From NCBI RefSeq assembly GCF_014230465.1, contig NZ_JAAXCY010000006.1, forward strand, positions 124,001 to 188,000: a DNA stretch of 64,000 nucleotides, in the 5' to 3' direction. Shown one piece after another: positions 1 to 11,532 of this stretch. A program made the position numbers and the translations under genes. The stretch is from Pseudomonas cremoris. Lineage in GTDB: Bacteria > Pseudomonadota > Gammaproteobacteria > Pseudomonadales > Pseudomonadaceae. A model generated the notes under the pieces. The model was given only the letters and a program-made list of their open reading frames with translations, was not told where the DNA came from and searched no databases. Position 1 is the first letter of the stretch. Every line of letters starts with the position of its first letter.

Positions 1-1244
<1,244 letters not shown>

Positions 1245-1254
1245 CTAGCGTCTA

Positions 1255-2358
1255 TTACAGGCGCATCGGCATAACAACGTAAGCCGAGTCGTCGTTGTCG
1301 GATTCTTGCACCAATGCGCTGCTGTTGGAGTCCGACAGAATCAGGCGAACCTGTTCTGTGGTCATCACACCCAGCACGTCGAGCAAGTAACTTACGTTGA
1401 AGCCAATTTCCAAAGAACCGCCGTTGTAATCCACGCCCACTTCTTCTTCAGCTTCTTCCTGCTCCGGGTTGTTGGCCTGGATTTTCAACTGACCATTGGC
1501 CAGTTGCAGGCGAATACCGCGGTATTTTTCGTTCGAAAGGATCGCAGTGCGGCTGAATGCTTCACGCAGAGCCTGGCGATCACCGAGCACCAGTTTGTCG
1601 CCACCTTTAGGCAACACACGCTCGTAGTCCGGAAATTTACCGTCGACCAGCTTGGAAGTGAACGTGAATTCACCGGTAGTCGCGCGGATATGATGTTGGC
1701 CCAACACAATGCTGACATTGCCATCCGGCTCAGTGAGCAAACGCGCCAGTTCAAGGATACCTTTGCGCGGCACGATCACCTGGTGGCGATCAGGCTGACC
1801 AATATCGGCCTTCATTGAGCACATTGCCAGACGGTGACCGTCGGTGGCCACGGCCCGGATGATGCCCTCTGACACTTCCAACAGCATACCGTTGAGGTAG
1901 TAACGTACGTCCTGCTGCGCCATCGCAAAGCTGGTGCGCTCGATCAAACGGCGCAGCTTGCTTTGCTCCAGGCTGCATGTCAGCGAGCCTGGGCCTTCTT
2001 CCACAGTTGGGAAGTCGTTGGCAGGCAACGTGGACAGGGTGAACCGGCTGCGGCCAGCTTTGACGACCAACTTGGCGTCATCAACCTTGATATCGATCAG
2101 CGCGTCGTTCGGCAGGCTTTTGCAGATATCCATCAGCTTGCGCGCCGGTACGGTGATCTCGCCCGGTTCAGCGGGCTCTTCCAGTTGCACACGACCGACC
2201 AGTTCGACTTCCAGGTCAGTACCAGTCAGGGACAATTGCTGGCCTTCGACTACCAGCAATACGTTGGAAAGCACCGGCAAGGTCTGTCGGCGCTCGACGA
2301 CGCCTGCGACCAGTTGCAGGGGTTTCAACAGGGCTTCGCGTTGAATGGTGAAATGCAT
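1255..2358 (-). CDS. dnaN: DNA polymerase III beta subunit (sliding clamp)
   Basis: The clamp forms a ring dimer that tethers the replicative polymerase and other partners to DNA. The product is 367 residues, the normal length for three DNA-clamp domains. It starts MHFTIQREALLKPLQLVAGV and ends in VMPMRL, the conserved C-terminal strand near the partner-binding pocket. It sits 38 bases after dnaA on the same strand and 10 bases before recF, in the usual co-transcribed order. Confidence 0.98.
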   Translation of the reverse strand: MHFTIQREALLKPLQLVAGVVERRQTLPVLSNVLLVVEGQQLSLTGTDLEVELVGRVQLEEPAEPGEITVPARKLMDICKSLPNDALIDIKVDDAKLVVKAGRSRFTLSTLPANDFPTVEEGPGSLTCSLEQSKLRRLIERTSFAMAQQDVRYYLNGMLLEVSEGIIRAVATDGHRLAMCSMKADIGQPDRHQVIVPRKGILELARLLTEPDGNVSIVLGQHHIRATTGEFTFTSKLVDGKFPDYERVLPKGGDKLVLGDRQALREAFSRTAILSNEKYRGIRLQLANGQLKIQANNPEQEEAEEEVGVDYNGGSLEIGFNVSYLLDVLGVMTTEQVRLILSDSNSSALVQESDNDDSAYVVMPMRL

Positions 2359-2396
2359 GGTCTAGTCCCTTGCCTTAATAAGCTGCGCTGGTGTCA

Positions 2397-3914
2397 TCAA
2401 GTTGTCAGTGTACGCAGCAGGTTCTTGTAGTCCTCGCGAATATCCGCGTCGGATTCCTTAAGTTCGTTGATCTTGCGGCACGCATGCAAGACCGTGGTGT
2501 GATCGCGACCGCCAAACACATCACCAATTTCCGGCAGGCTGTGGTTGGTCAGCTCCTTGGAGAGCGCCATGGCCACCTGCCGAGGACGAGCCACCGAGCG
2601 CGAACGGCGCTTGGACAGCAGGTCGGAAATCTTGATCTTGTAGTACTCGGCAACGGTGCGCTGGATGTTATCCACACTCACCAGTTTGTCCTGCAGTGCC
2701 AGCAAGTCTTTGAGTGATTCGCGAATCAACTCGATGGTGATGTCACGGCCCATAAAGTGCGAGTGAGCGATGACCCGCTTGAGCGCGCCTTCCAGCTCAC
2801 GCACGTTGGAACGAATGCGTTGGGCAATAAAGAAAGCCGCGTCATGGGGCAGGTCGACTTTGGCCTGGTCCGCCTTTTTCATCAGGATCGCGACGCGGGT
2901 TTCCAGCTCGGGCGGCTCGACCGCAACGGTCAGGCCCCAGCCAAAGCGTGACTTCAGGCGTTCTTCCAGGCCTTCAATTTCCTTTGGATAACGGTCACTG
3001 GTCAAGATGACCTGTTGGCCGCCTTCGAGCAGGGCGTTAAAGGTGTGGAAGAACTCTTCCTGGGAACGTTCCTTGCGGGCAAAGAATTGGATGTCATCGA
3101 TCAGCAATGCATCAACGGAGCGGTAGAACCGCTTGAACTCGTTAATGGCATTGAGCTGCAAGGCCTTGACCATGTCAGCCACGAAGCGCTCCGAGTGCAG
3201 GTAAACGACCTTGGCATTCGGGTTCTTCTTTAATAGGTGGTTACCCACAGCGTGCATCAAGTGCGTCTTACCCAAGCCCACGCCACCATAAAGGAAGAGC
3301 GGGTTGTAACCGTGCTTGGGATTGTCGGCAACTTGCCAGGCGGCCGCGCGGGCCAACTGGTTGGATTTACCTTCAACGAAGTTCTCGAAGGTAAACGTGC
3401 GGTTCAAGTAACTGGTGTGCTTGAGCGCACCCTCGACCTGCACGGTGCGCTGTTCGGCACGGACCGGAGCTTGCTGGGAGCTGGCGCCTGCCATCGGGTC
3501 GAAGCTGTCGCGGGACGGCTCTTCATGCTCTGGCGCGTTCTTCTGCGCAGAGGATTTCGACGGCGCGGGCGCGGGAGCTGGCGTTGTGACGACCGGCGCG
3601 GCCGCTGCCTGGGCTTGCGATGCAGCCGCAGCCAAAGGTGCATTCGGCGCAGCGCGGGGCGCGGAGCTACGTTTGCTACCTATTAATAAGGAGAGCACGG
3701 GGGCGAGGCCGTTGCCATGTTCGTCGAGCAATTCGAGAACGCGGCTCAGGTACTTCTCGTTGACCCAGTCGAGAACAAAACGATTGGGTGCGTAGACGCG
3801 CAACTCGTCGCCTTCGGCTTCGACCTGTAGCGGACGGATCCAGGTGTTGAATTGCTGGGCAGGCAGCTCATCGCGCAAAAGCTCCACGCACTGCTGCCAA
3901 AGTTCCACTGACAC
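2397..3914 (-). CDS. dnaA: Chromosomal replication initiator DnaA
   Basis: DnaA binds DnaA boxes at the origin and melts the AT-rich element to load the replicative helicase. The 505-residue protein shows an N-terminal partner-binding domain (about 1-80), an Ala/Pro-rich linker (about 85-160), an AAA+ domain with Walker [10 protein letters not shown] near residue 210 and Walker [10 protein letters not shown], and a C-terminal helix-turn-helix domain with the DnaA signature around [15 protein letters not shown]. The long linker is common in pseudomonads. The gene is read away from the oriC region at 3915-4410, whose boxes may also autoregulate it. Confidence 0.98.
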   Translation of the reverse strand: MSVELWQQCVELLRDELPAQQFNTWIRPLQVEAEGDELRVYAPNRFVLDWVNEKYLSRVLELLDEHGNGLAPVLSLLIGSKRSSAPRAAPNAPLAAAASQAQAAAAPVVTTPAPAPAPSKSSAQKNAPEHEEPSRDSFDPMAGASSQQAPVRAEQRTVQVEGALKHTSYLNRTFTFENFVEGKSNQLARAAAWQVADNPKHGYNPLFLYGGVGLGKTHLMHAVGNHLLKKNPNAKVVYLHSERFVADMVKALQLNAINEFKRFYRSVDALLIDDIQFFARKERSQEEFFHTFNALLEGGQQVILTSDRYPKEIEGLEERLKSRFGWGLTVAVEPPELETRVAILMKKADQAKVDLPHDAAFFIAQRIRSNVRELEGALKRVIAHSHFMGRDITIELIRESLKDLLALQDKLVSVDNIQRTVAEYYKIKISDLLSKRRSRSVARPRQVAMALSKELTNHSLPEIGDVFGGRDHTTVLHACRKINELKESDADIREDYKNLLRTLTT

Positions 3915-4214
3915 GGATATCCCCTAAGTTGAAAGCCGGTGAGGCAAAAACAGCCGCCATTGTAGCGGCCAGCCGCCCACTTATCCACATGTAGGTTGCT
4001 CACAGGCCAGCCAAAATCAATGCCTTACCCCTAAAAAAAGCGACCGATGGTCTGTGTATAAGCTCTGTGGATAAGCGTACCTAAGCTCGTTGTACAAGTG
4101 GGGGCGAAAGTCTGTGGGTAACTGGCCTGTGGATAACAACCCATTCCACCCACAGCTTATCCGACAGCGCAGCACAGGCAGAGCACCGTTTCTCCCCCGT
4201 GTTGTCATTCTCTG

Positions 4215-4230
4215 TACATCACGTGGAACA
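4215..4230. other. Degenerate parS-like half-site in oriC
   Basis: TACATCACGTGGAACA keeps the right half CACGTGGAACA of the parS palindrome, but the left half has four mismatches. It lies inside oriC. It may be a weak or decayed ParB site, or chance. Confidence 0.35.
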
Positions 4231-4267
4231 AGGCCTAAAGGCAGTTATCCACAGATGATCGCCTCAC

Positions 4268-4330
4268 TAGTTTTTATAAGCTTTACAGAAAAGCTTTAAA
4301 TAACTTCCTTCTTTATTTTTATATCTATGG
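4268..4330. other. AT-rich element, probable DNA unwinding element
   Basis: This block is strongly AT-rich compared with the roughly 60 percent GC of the surrounding DNA, and contains two AAGCTTT repeats. It starts 15 bases after the DnaA box at 4245-4253. Such a strand-opening element next to a box cluster is expected for a bacterial origin. Confidence 0.7.
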
Positions 4331-4410
4331 CATTGCTCGTGAAAGCCGAGCGGATAGAAAAGGGCCGTTTGCGTTATAGAGATCTAATTGAAGGAAAAGC
4401 TGGTTGGAAA

Positions 4411-4439
4411 TTGACCTAGAGGCTTGCTTTCTCTAGAAT
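4411..4439 (+). promoter_or_regulatory. Sigma-70 promoter of rpmH-rnpA-yidD-yidC
   Basis: A -35 element TTGACC (4411-4416) and a -10 element TAGAAT (4434-4439) are separated by 17 bases. This close match to the sigma-70 consensus lies 61 bases before the rpmH start. Confidence 0.85.
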
Positions 4440-4500
4440 CGCCGGTCTCTTAAAACGGGGGCCATTCCGGCCCGTTGTGGACGAACCAGGTAACAACGCC

Positions 4501-4635
4501 ATGAAACGTACTTTCCAACCAAGCACCATCAAACGCGCCCGTACCCACGGCTTCCGTGCTCGCATGGCTACCAAGAACGGCCGTGCTGTCCTGTCGCGTC
4601 GCCGCGCCAAAGGTCGTGCGCGTCTGGCAGTTTGA
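4501..4635 (+). CDS. rpmH: 50S ribosomal protein L34
   Basis: The 44-residue basic protein begins [20 protein letters not shown] and ends GRARLAV, the universal L34 sequence and length. It is a structural protein of the large ribosomal subunit bound to 23S rRNA. It is the first gene of the rpmH-rnpA-yidD-yidC cluster next to oriC, directly downstream of a strong promoter at 4411-4439. Confidence 0.98.
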   Translation: MKRTFQPSTIKRARTHGFRARMATKNGRAVLSRRRAKGRARLAV

Positions 4636-4651
4636 TAATCCGGTACTGGTG

Positions 4652-5056
4652 GTGAGTCAGGACTTCAGTCGGGAAAAGCGTCTGCTAACCCCCCGACATT
4701 TCAAGGCAGTCTTTGACTCCCCCACCGGCAAGGTTCCGGGGAAAAATCTCCTGCTCCTTGCGCGTAACAACGATCTGGATCACCCCCGCCTAGGGTTGGT
4801 GATCGGCAAGAAGAGCGTAAAGCTCTCCGTTGAGCGCAATCGCCTCAAGCGTCTGATGCGCGAATCGTTTCGCCTCCACCAGGAAACTCTGGTTGGTTGG
4901 GATATTGTTATCGTCGCGCGCAAAGGCTTGGGGGATGTAGAAAACCCCGAATTGATTCAGCATTTCGGCAAGCTCTGGAAACGTCTGGCGCGTACCAACA
5001 AACCAGCACCAGCAGTCAGCACCGAAACTGTAGGGGTAGACAGCACCGATGCGTAA
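4652..5056 (+). CDS. rnpA: Ribonuclease P protein component
   Basis: RnpA is the protein cofactor of the RNase P ribozyme that matures tRNA 5' ends. The 134-residue product carries the RNase P signature around [15 protein letters not shown] chose the GTG at 4652 ([12 protein letters not shown], with a second GTG three bases upstream) because the reading frame upstream overlaps rpmH and is not RnpA-like, and this gives the usual family length. Its last 8 bases overlap yidD, suggesting translational coupling. Confidence 0.95.
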   Translation: MSQDFSREKRLLTPRHFKAVFDSPTGKVPGKNLLLLARNNDLDHPRLGLVIGKKSVKLSVERNRLKRLMRESFRLHQETLVGWDIVIVARKGLGDVENPELIQHFGKLWKRLARTNKPAPAVSTETVGVDSTDA

Positions 5057-5294
5057 ACTGGCCCTCGTTCCGATCCAGTTTTATCGCTATGCCATTAGTC
5101 CTCTGATGGCCAGCCACTGTCGTTTCTACCCCAGTTGTTCCTGCTACGCGTTAGAGGCCATAGAAAATCATGGTCTTCTGCGCGGTGGCTGGCTGACCTT
5201 TCGTCGTTTAGGTCGCTGTCATCCGTGGAATCCCGGTGGTTATGACCCGGTTCCACCTATCCCTACCTCCCGTTCTTCTTCGATGGCCGAGTAA
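5049..5294 (+). CDS. yidD: Membrane protein insertion efficiency factor YidD
   Basis: The 81-residue protein has the YidD core [19 protein letters not shown] followed by a segment ending in [14 protein letters not shown], which defines the family. YidD is a small membrane-associated protein that assists insertion of inner-membrane proteins through YidC. The start overlaps the end of rnpA by 8 bases and the stop is 2 bases from yidC, so all three are probably translated from one message. Confidence 0.96.
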   Translation: MRKLALVPIQFYRYAISPLMASHCRFYPSCSCYALEAIENHGLLRGGWLTFRRLGRCHPWNPGGYDPVPPIPTSRSSSMAE

Positions 5295-5296
5295 TC

Positions 5297-6979
5297 ATGG
5301 ATATTAAACGCACGATCCTGATCGTCGCCCTGGCAATCGTGTCCTACGTCATGGTTCTTAAGTGGAACCAAGACTATGGCCAGGCTGCCCTGCCGACTCA
5401 GAATGTTGCTACCAACCAGGCTGCGCCGGCTATTCCGGACACCCCGCTGGGTAACAATGCGTCCGCGAGTGCCGATGTTCCCAGCGCGAATGGCGAGACA
5501 AGCGCCCCTTTAGAAACGCCAGTGGTCACCAACAAAGACCTCATCCACGTCAAAACGGATGTGCTCGACCTGGCTATCGATCCACAAGGTGGTGATATCG
5601 CCCAGCTAAAGCTGCCGCTGTATCCACGTCGCCAAGACCACCCGGATGTTCCGTTCCAACTGTTCGATAACGGTGGTGAACGTACTTATCTGGCACAAAG
5701 TGGCCTGACCGGCACCAACGGTCCGGATGCTCGTGCTACCGGTCGTCCGGTTTATTCGACCGAACAGAAGACTTATCAACTGGCTGACGACCAGAACCAG
5801 TTGAACGTCGACCTGAAATTCAGTCACGACGGCGTCAATTACATCAAGCGTTTCAGCTTTACCCGCGGTTTGTACGACTTGAAGGTCACTTACCTGATCG
5901 ACAACGAAAGCGACAAGCCTTGGACCGGCAACCTGTTTGCCCAACTGAAGCGTGACAACAGTGCCGACCCTTCTTCCAGCACTGCCACCGGCACCGCGAC
6001 TTACCTGGGCGCAGCCCTGTGGACAAGTAGCGAGCCGTACAAAAAAGTGTCGATGAAAGATATCGACAAGGGCGCACTGAAAGAAACCGTACAAGGTGGC
6101 TGGGTCGCCTGGTTGCAACACTACTTTGTGACCGCCTGGATCCCTAACAAGGGTGATGCCAACCTGGTTCAAACCCGCAAGGACAGCCAAGGCAACTACA
6201 TCATCGGCTTCACTGGCCCGGCGTTGACCGTCGCTCCAGGTGCCAAGGCTGAAACCAGTGCTACCCTGTACGCTGGCCCGAAAAGCCAGGCAGTGCTGAA
6301 AGAGTTGTCCCCAGGTCTGGAACTGACCGTGGACTACGGGATTCTGTGGTTCATTGCCCAGCCGATTTTCTGGCTGCTGCAACATATCCACAGCATTGTG
6401 GGTAACTGGGGCTTCTCGATCATCTTCCTGACCATGCTGATCAAAGGGATCTTCTTCCCTCTGTCGGCTGCCAGCTACAAGTCGATGGCGCGTATGCGTG
6501 CCGTTGCTCCGAAACTGGCCGCTCTGAAAGAGCAACATGGTGATGACCGGCAGAAAATGTCGCAGGCCATGATGGAGCTGTACAAGAAAGAGAAGATCAA
6601 CCCGTTGGGTGGATGCTTGCCCATTCTCGTACAGATGCCTGTGTTCCTGTCGTTGTACTGGGTTCTCCTGGAAAGCGTCGAAATGCGCCAGGCGCCGTTC
6701 ATGCTGTGGATAACTGACCTGTCGATCAAAGACCCGTTCTTTATCCTGCCGATCATCATGGGCGCGACCATGTTTATCCAGCAGCGTCTGAACCCGACTC
6801 CGCCGGACCCGATGCAGGCCAAGGTAATGAAAATGATGCCAATCATCTTCACCTTCTTCTTCCTGTGGTTCCCAGCTGGTCTGGTTCTGTACTGGGTAGT
6901 CAACAACGTGTTGTCGATCTCCCAGCAGTGGTACATCACTCGTAAAATCGAAGCGGCTACCAAAAAAGCTGCGGCGTAA
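5297..6979 (+). CDS. yidC: Membrane protein insertase YidC
   Basis: YidC inserts proteins such as ATP synthase subunit c into the inner membrane, alone or with SecYEG. The 560-residue protein has an N-terminal membrane anchor (about residues 5-21), a large periplasmic domain, and the conserved C-terminal bundle beginning near LWFIAQPIFWLLQHIHSI, including the cytoplasmic hairpin with MARMRAVAPKLAALKEQHGD. Length and layout match gammaproteobacterial YidC. A terminator follows at 7005-7026. Confidence 0.98.
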   Translation: MDIKRTILIVALAIVSYVMVLKWNQDYGQAALPTQNVATNQAAPAIPDTPLGNNASASADVPSANGETSAPLETPVVTNKDLIHVKTDVLDLAIDPQGGDIAQLKLPLYPRRQDHPDVPFQLFDNGGERTYLAQSGLTGTNGPDARATGRPVYSTEQKTYQLADDQNQLNVDLKFSHDGVNYIKRFSFTRGLYDLKVTYLIDNESDKPWTGNLFAQLKRDNSADPSSSTATGTATYLGAALWTSSEPYKKVSMKDIDKGALKETVQGGWVAWLQHYFVTAWIPNKGDANLVQTRKDSQGNYIIGFTGPALTVAPGAKAETSATLYAGPKSQAVLKELSPGLELTVDYGILWFIAQPIFWLLQHIHSIVGNWGFSIIFLTMLIKGIFFPLSAASYKSMARMRAVAPKLAALKEQHGDDRQKMSQAMMELYKKEKINPLGGCLPILVQMPVFLSLYWVLLESVEMRQAPFMLWITDLSIKDPFFILPIIMGATMFIQQRLNPTPPDPMQAKVMKMMPIIFTFFFLWFPAGLVLYWVVNNVLSISQQWYITRKIEAATKKAAA

Positions 6980-7004
6980 TTTACTCTGTGGATAACCACT
7001 CAAG

Positions 7005-7026
7005 ACGCCCCCTAGTGGGGCGTTTT
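7005..7026 (+). terminator. Rho-independent terminator after yidC
   Basis: The arms ACGCCCC (7005-7011) and GGGGCGT (7017-7023) form a GC-rich stem with a 5-base loop and run into TTTT. It closes the rpmH-rnpA-yidD-yidC cluster. Confidence 0.85.
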
Positions 7027-7058
7027 GCATTCCGTCACTTTTGTTCTGGAAACTGTTG

Positions 7059-8429
7059 ATGAGCGCTCCTCGTGAAACCATCGCTGCTGTCGCTACCGCT
7101 CAAGGTCGCGGTGGTGTCGGCATCGTTCGAATTTCCGGGCCGCTCGCCGGCATCGCCGCCAAGGCTATCAGTGGCCGGGAGTTGAAGTCTCGTTATGCCC
7201 ATTACGGTCAGTTTCTGGATGCTGACGAAAGCGTCCTGGACGAAGGCTTGGCCATTTACTTCCCGGGCCCGAATTCCTTTACGGGTGAAGATGTCCTCGA
7301 GTTGCAGGGCCACGGTGGCCCGGTCGTACTGGATATGTTGCTGCAGCGCTGCCTGCAGTTGGGTTGTCGCCTTGCCAGACCGGGCGAATTCAGCGAGCGC
7401 GCGTTCCTTAACGACAAGCTCGACCTGGCGCAGGCCGAGGCGATTGCCGACCTGATCGAGGCCAGTTCTGCACAGGCAGCGCGCAATGCATTGCGCTCAT
7501 TGCAGGGGGCATTCTCACTGCGTGTGCATAACCTGACCGAGCAATTGATCAGCTTGCGTATTTACGTAGAGGCCGCTATCGACTTTCCAGAGGAGGAAAT
7601 CGACTTCCTCGCCGACGGCCATGTACTGGCGATGCTGGATAAAGTTCGTGAAGAGTTATCCACCGTTCTACGTGAAGCCGGGCAGGGGGCCTTGCTGCGT
7701 GACGGCATGACCGTGGTGATCGCCGGTCGGCCGAATGCCGGTAAATCCAGTTTGCTCAATGCTCTAGCGGGCCGTGAAGCCGCTATCGTCACCGAGATCG
7801 CCGGCACCACGCGGGATATCTTGCGTGAACATATCCACATTGACGGTATGCCGCTGCACGTCGTCGACACCGCAGGCCTTCGGGACACCGATGACCAAGT
7901 GGAAAAAATCGGTGTAGAACGAGCGCTCAAGGCAATCGGCGAAGCGGACCGTGTATTGCTGGTGGTGGACGCCACTGCACCTGAGGCGGTGGATCCGTTT
8001 GCACTGTGGCCAGAGTTCCTCGAACAACGTCCCGACCCGGCCAAAGTCACGTTGATCCGTAACAAGGCAGACCTGACGGGCGAGGCCATTGCACTGGAAA
8101 CCAGCACTGACGGGCATGTCACCATCAGCTTGAGCGCAAAATCGGCCGGCGATGGCCTGGAGTTGCTGCGCGATCACCTAAAAGCCTGCATGGGCTACGA
8201 GCAGACCTCTGAAAGCAGCTTCAGCGCACGTCGCAGGCATCTGGAAGCGCTGCGACACGCCAGCGCAGCGTTGGAGCACGGACGCGCCCAGCTCACCTTG
8301 GCGGGGGCGGGTGAGCTGCTGGCTGAGGATCTACGCCAGGCGCAGCAACTGCTGGGAGAAATCACCGGCGCGTTTAGCTCCGATGACTTGCTGGGACGGA
8401 TCTTCTCCAGTTTTTGTATCGGTAAATAG
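7059..8429 (+). CDS. mnmE: tRNA uridine-5-carboxymethylaminomethyl(34) GTPase MnmE
   Basis: MnmE works with MnmG to modify wobble uridine 34 of certain tRNAs. From the ATG at 7059 the protein is 456 residues, the typical length. It has an N-terminal folate-binding domain, a helical domain interrupted by a G domain ([22 protein letters not shown] and NKAD) and the C-terminal FCIGK motif with the essential cysteine. A start 18 bases upstream is possible but would add residues before the conserved [19 protein letters not shown]. Its partner mnmG follows after the second box-rich region. Confidence 0.97.
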   Translation: MSAPRETIAAVATAQGRGGVGIVRISGPLAGIAAKAISGRELKSRYAHYGQFLDADESVLDEGLAIYFPGPNSFTGEDVLELQGHGGPVVLDMLLQRCLQLGCRLARPGEFSERAFLNDKLDLAQAEAIADLIEASSAQAARNALRSLQGAFSLRVHNLTEQLISLRIYVEAAIDFPEEEIDFLADGHVLAMLDKVREELSTVLREAGQGALLRDGMTVVIAGRPNAGKSSLLNALAGREAAIVTEIAGTTRDILREHIHIDGMPLHVVDTAGLRDTDDQVEKIGVERALKAIGEADRVLLVVDATAPEAVDPFALWPEFLEQRPDPAKVTLIRNKADLTGEAIALETSTDGHVTISLSAKSAGDGLELLRDHLKACMGYEQTSESSFSARRRHLEALRHASAALEHGRAQLTLAGAGELLAEDLRQAQQLLGEITGAFSSDDLLGRIFSSFCIGK

Positions 8430-8977
8430 TCCCCTCGTTGTCTACAGACAGGTCGTTCGCGCCTGTCTGTTTCTCCTTTCTCAGTGTTCCCCTCCCTTTT
8501 TCTGACTCATCACCGCTCTCACGGAGGCTTCTGCGTGGGCGCGATTTGACGGACTACACCGATTTCTGTGGATTAAGCCCTGTGAATAACCGCCCTTGTG
8601 CCCAGTTGATAACAGGGCTTGAAAACTGAGCACAGACCACTCTGTGGATAACCAGCTGTTTAATCCACAGGCTTAAAGCACTTATCCAAGGGCCTCATTG
8701 GCACATGACCACAGACTTTTGAATCGCTGTACACGACGTAAATAAAGGCCTGTAGAGATTTATCCACAGAAAGTAGGCTCAGTAGAAATAAACATAAAAA
8801 CAAAGATTTAATAAATTTCTCTCTTTTAATTTCTATTGTCCGTGAGTCATCCACAGCTGGTTAAATTTTGTGCAAAGGGTTCTTTAGGAAGGGCTAAGTC
8901 CCTATACTTGCCGCCAAAGCTCCAAAACCCTTTCAACAGACAATTCCTGATTACCTACATAAGCAGGCACGAGGTGC
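8430..8977. other. Second DnaA-box and AT-rich region between mnmE and mnmG
   Basis: No convincing gene is present. Exact DnaA boxes lie at 8643-8651 and 8760-8768. A TTATTCACA-type box is at 8581-8589, and near-matches are at 8567-8575, 8661-8669 and 8847-8855. An AT-rich stretch at about 8780-8842 follows the box at 8760. This layout mirrors oriC at 3915-4410. Pseudomonads have been reported to carry two origin-like regions near dnaA, the second next to gidA/mnmG; activity here is inferred only. Confidence 0.7.
8880..8908 (+). promoter_or_regulatory. Possible sigma-70 promoter of mnmG
   Basis: A good -10 element TATACT (8903-8908) is preceded at 17 bases by TTCTTT (8880-8885), a weak -35. 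It lies about 70 bases before the mnmG start. Confidence 0.45.
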
Positions 8978-10873
8978 GTGGTGGATTTCCCTTCCCGTTT
9001 TGAAGTGATCGTCATCGGCGGCGGTCATGCCGGTACCGAGGCAGCACTGGCGTCAGCACGCATGGGCGTAAAAACCCTGTTGCTGACGCACAACGTGGAA
9101 ACACTCGGTGCCATGAGTTGCAACCCCGCCATCGGTGGGATTGGCAAAAGCCATCTGGTTAAGGAAATCGACGCCCTTGGCGGCGTAATGGCCATGGCTA
9201 CCGATAAGGGTGGTATTCAATTTCGCGTGCTTAACAGCCGCAAAGGCCCTGCAGTACGCGCTACTCGGGCACAAGCTGATCGCATCCTGTACAAGGCCGC
9301 GGTACGCGAAACCCTGGAAAATCAACCGAACCTGTGGATATTTCAACAAGCAGCGGATGACCTGATCGTCGAGCAAGACCAGGTGCGCGGTGTTGTTACT
9401 CAAATGGGCCTGCGTTTCTTCGCAGAATCCGTGGTGTTGACCACCGGTACCTTCCTCGGCGGACTTATCCACATCGGTATGCAGAACTATTCCGGTGGCC
9501 GCGCCGGTGATCCGCCGTCGATCGCCTTGGCAAAACGCCTGCGTGAATTGCCGCTGCGCGTCGGTCGTCTGAAAACCGGGACCCCGCCGCGTATTGATGG
9601 GCGTTCTGTGGACTTTTCGATGATGACCGAACAAGCCGGTGACACGCCGATCCCGGTGATGTCGTTCATGGGCTCCAAAGAGCAGCACCCGAAACAGGTG
9701 AGCTGCTGGATTACCCACACCAATGCGCGTACCCACGAAATCATTGCCGCGAACCTCGATCGTTCGCCGATGTATTCCGGGGTGATCGAAGGGATTGGCC
9801 CGCGTTATTGCCCATCGATTGAAGACAAGATCCACCGCTTTGCCGACAAGGAAAGCCACCAGGTCTTCATCGAGCCCGAAGGCTTGACCACTCACGAGCT
9901 GTATCCGAACGGGATTTCCACTTCGTTGCCGTTCGACGTACAAATCCAGATCGTGCAATCGATTCGCGGCATGGAAAACGCACACATCGTGCGCCCTGGC
10001 TACGCCATCGAGTACGACTACTTCGACCCGCGTGACCTGAAGTACAGCCTTGAAACCAAAGTGATCGGCGGGCTGTTCTTTGCCGGGCAAATCAACGGCA
10101 CCACCGGTTATGAAGAGGCCGGCGCCCAAGGTTTGCTGGCCGGGACCAACGCAGCATTGCGTGCACAGGGCAAGGACAGCTGGTGCCCGCGTCGCGATGA
10201 GGCGTACATCGGGGTGTTGGTCGATGACCTGATTACCTTGGGTACCCAGGAACCGTACCGGATGTTCACTTCCCGGGCGGAATACCGCCTGATCCTGCGT
10301 GAAGACAACGCCGACCTGCGGCTGACCGAAAAAGGTCGCGAGCTGGGCTTGGTCGATGATGCGCGCTGGGAAGCCTTCTGCAAAAAACGCGAAAGCATCG
10401 CGCTGGAAGAACAGCGCCTGAAAAGCACCTGGGTTCGCCCAGGTACCGAGCAGGGCGACGCAATCGCCGAAAAATTCGGCACGCCGCTGACGCACGAGTA
10501 CAACTTGCTGAACCTGCTGTCCCGTCCGGAAATCGACTACGCTGGTCTGGTCGAAGTAACCGGGCATGGCGCAGAGGATCCACAGGTCGCCGAGCAGGTT
10601 GAAATCAAGACCAAGTACGCCGGTTACATTGACCGCCAGCAGGACGAAATCGCTCGCCTGCGCGCCAGTGAAGACACCAAGCTGCCTGTGGATATCGACT
10701 ACACCGGGATTTCCGGGCTGTCGAAAGAAATTCAAAGCAAGCTGGGGATAACTCGCCCGGAAACATTGGGCCAGGCTTCACGTATCCCCGGCGTCACCCC
10801 AGCAGCCATTTCGCTGTTGATGATTCATTTGAAAAAACGCGGCGCGGGCCGTCAGTTGGAGCAAAGCGCTTGA
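8978..10873 (+). CDS. mnmG: tRNA uridine-5-carboxymethylaminomethyl modification protein MnmG (GidA)
   Basis: MnmG is the FAD- and NADH-dependent partner of MnmE in wobble-uridine modification. The 631-residue protein starts [20 protein letters not shown], with the FAD-binding glycine motif at about residues 13-18, and carries the GidA signatures around [12 protein letters not shown] and [12 protein letters not shown]. Two in-frame GTG codons compete as start: 8978 and 8981. The GAGG at 8971-8974 is better spaced for 8981, which would give 630 residues. It begins the mnmG-rsmG-parA-parB cluster and overlaps rsmG by 4 bases. Confidence 0.96.
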   Translation: MVDFPSRFEVIVIGGGHAGTEAALASARMGVKTLLLTHNVETLGAMSCNPAIGGIGKSHLVKEIDALGGVMAMATDKGGIQFRVLNSRKGPAVRATRAQADRILYKAAVRETLENQPNLWIFQQAADDLIVEQDQVRGVVTQMGLRFFAESVVLTTGTFLGGLIHIGMQNYSGGRAGDPPSIALAKRLRELPLRVGRLKTGTPPRIDGRSVDFSMMTEQAGDTPIPVMSFMGSKEQHPKQVSCWITHTNARTHEIIAANLDRSPMYSGVIEGIGPRYCPSIEDKIHRFADKESHQVFIEPEGLTTHELYPNGISTSLPFDVQIQIVQSIRGMENAHIVRPGYAIEYDYFDPRDLKYSLETKVIGGLFFAGQINGTTGYEEAGAQGLLAGTNAALRAQGKDSWCPRRDEAYIGVLVDDLITLGTQEPYRMFTSRAEYRLILREDNADLRLTEKGRELGLVDDARWEAFCKKRESIALEEQRLKSTWVRPGTEQGDAIAEKFGTPLTHEYNLLNLLSRPEIDYAGLVEVTGHGAEDPQVAEQVEIKTKYAGYIDRQQDEIARLRASEDTKLPVDIDYTGISGLSKEIQSKLGITRPETLGQASRIPGVTPAAISLLMIHLKKRGAGRQLEQSA

Positions 10874-11514
10874 GTTCGTTGGTCACCTCGCAACACGCCG
10901 AAGAGTTATCCACAGGTGCACGCCAGTTGGGCGTCGACCTGACCCCGGCCCAGCACGAATTGCTGCTGGGCTACCTGGCCCTGTTGATCAAGTGGAACAA
11001 GGCTTACAACCTGACCGCAGTGCGCGATCCCAACGAAATGGTTTCTCGCCACTTGCTCGATAGTTTGAGCGTGATGCCGTTTATCGAAAACGGTCGCTGG
11101 CTCGATGTGGGCAGCGGCGGTGGCATGCCAGGCATTCCTCTGGCCATCTTGTTTCCAGAGTCCCAAGTGACCTGCCTGGACAGCAACGGCAAGAAAACCC
11201 GCTTCCTGACCCAGGTCAAACTCGAACTCAAGCTGGATAACCTGCAAGTTATCCACAGTCGCGTCGAAGCCTTCGCGCCTGAGCAGCCCTTCAATGGAAT
11301 TGTTTCCCGGGCGTTCAGCAGCATGGAGAACTTCAGCAACTGGACTCGCCACCTCGGCGACTGTGATACCCGCTGGCTGGCAATGAAGGGCGTCCATCCA
11401 AGCGACGAGCTGTTAGCATTGCCGGCAGACTTCCACCTCGATAGCGAACACGCCTTGGCCGTACCTGGTTGCCAAGGCCAACGCCATCTGCTGATACTGC
11501 GCCGCACGGCATGA
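10870..11514 (+). CDS. rsmG: 16S rRNA (guanine(527)-N7)-methyltransferase RsmG (GidB)
   Basis: RsmG methylates G527 of 16S rRNA using SAM. The 214-residue product has the SAM-binding motif [16 protein letters not shown] near residues 78-93 and family-typical length. Translation appears to start at a TTG (10870-10872) that overlaps the mnmG stop, implying coupling. Two exact TTATCCACA sequences lie inside the gene, at 10906 and 11249. Confidence 0.95.
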   Translation: MSSLVTSQHAEELSTGARQLGVDLTPAQHELLLGYLALLIKWNKAYNLTAVRDPNEMVSRHLLDSLSVMPFIENGRWLDVGSGGGMPGIPLAILFPESQVTCLDSNGKKTRFLTQVKLELKLDNLQVIHSRVEAFAPEQPFNGIVSRAFSSMENFSNWTRHLGDCDTRWLAMKGVHPSDELLALPADFHLDSEHALAVPGCQGQRHLLILRRTA

Positions 11515-11532
11515 TTGGGAACACAAGCAAGA

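Larger units (their letters stand above)
3915..4410. other. Replication origin oriC between dnaA and rpmH
   Basis: There is no gene here. Exact DnaA boxes (TTATCCACA or its complement) lie at 3981-3989, 4066-4074, 4128-4136 and 4245-4253. A TTATACACA-type box is at 4053-4061 and a TTACCCACA variant at 4113-4121. The last box abuts an AT-rich block (4268-4330). The location between dnaA and rpmH is the classical pseudomonad origin. Box cluster plus AT-rich element plus synteny make this a confident call, though origin activity itself is inferred. Confidence 0.92.

Noticed and set aside
8660..8854. 64-codon minus-strand frame in the second box-rich region, with a hydrophobic stretch
   Set aside because: It crosses the DnaA boxes and AT-rich element, has no ribosome site, and its hydrophobicity follows from AT-rich DNA.
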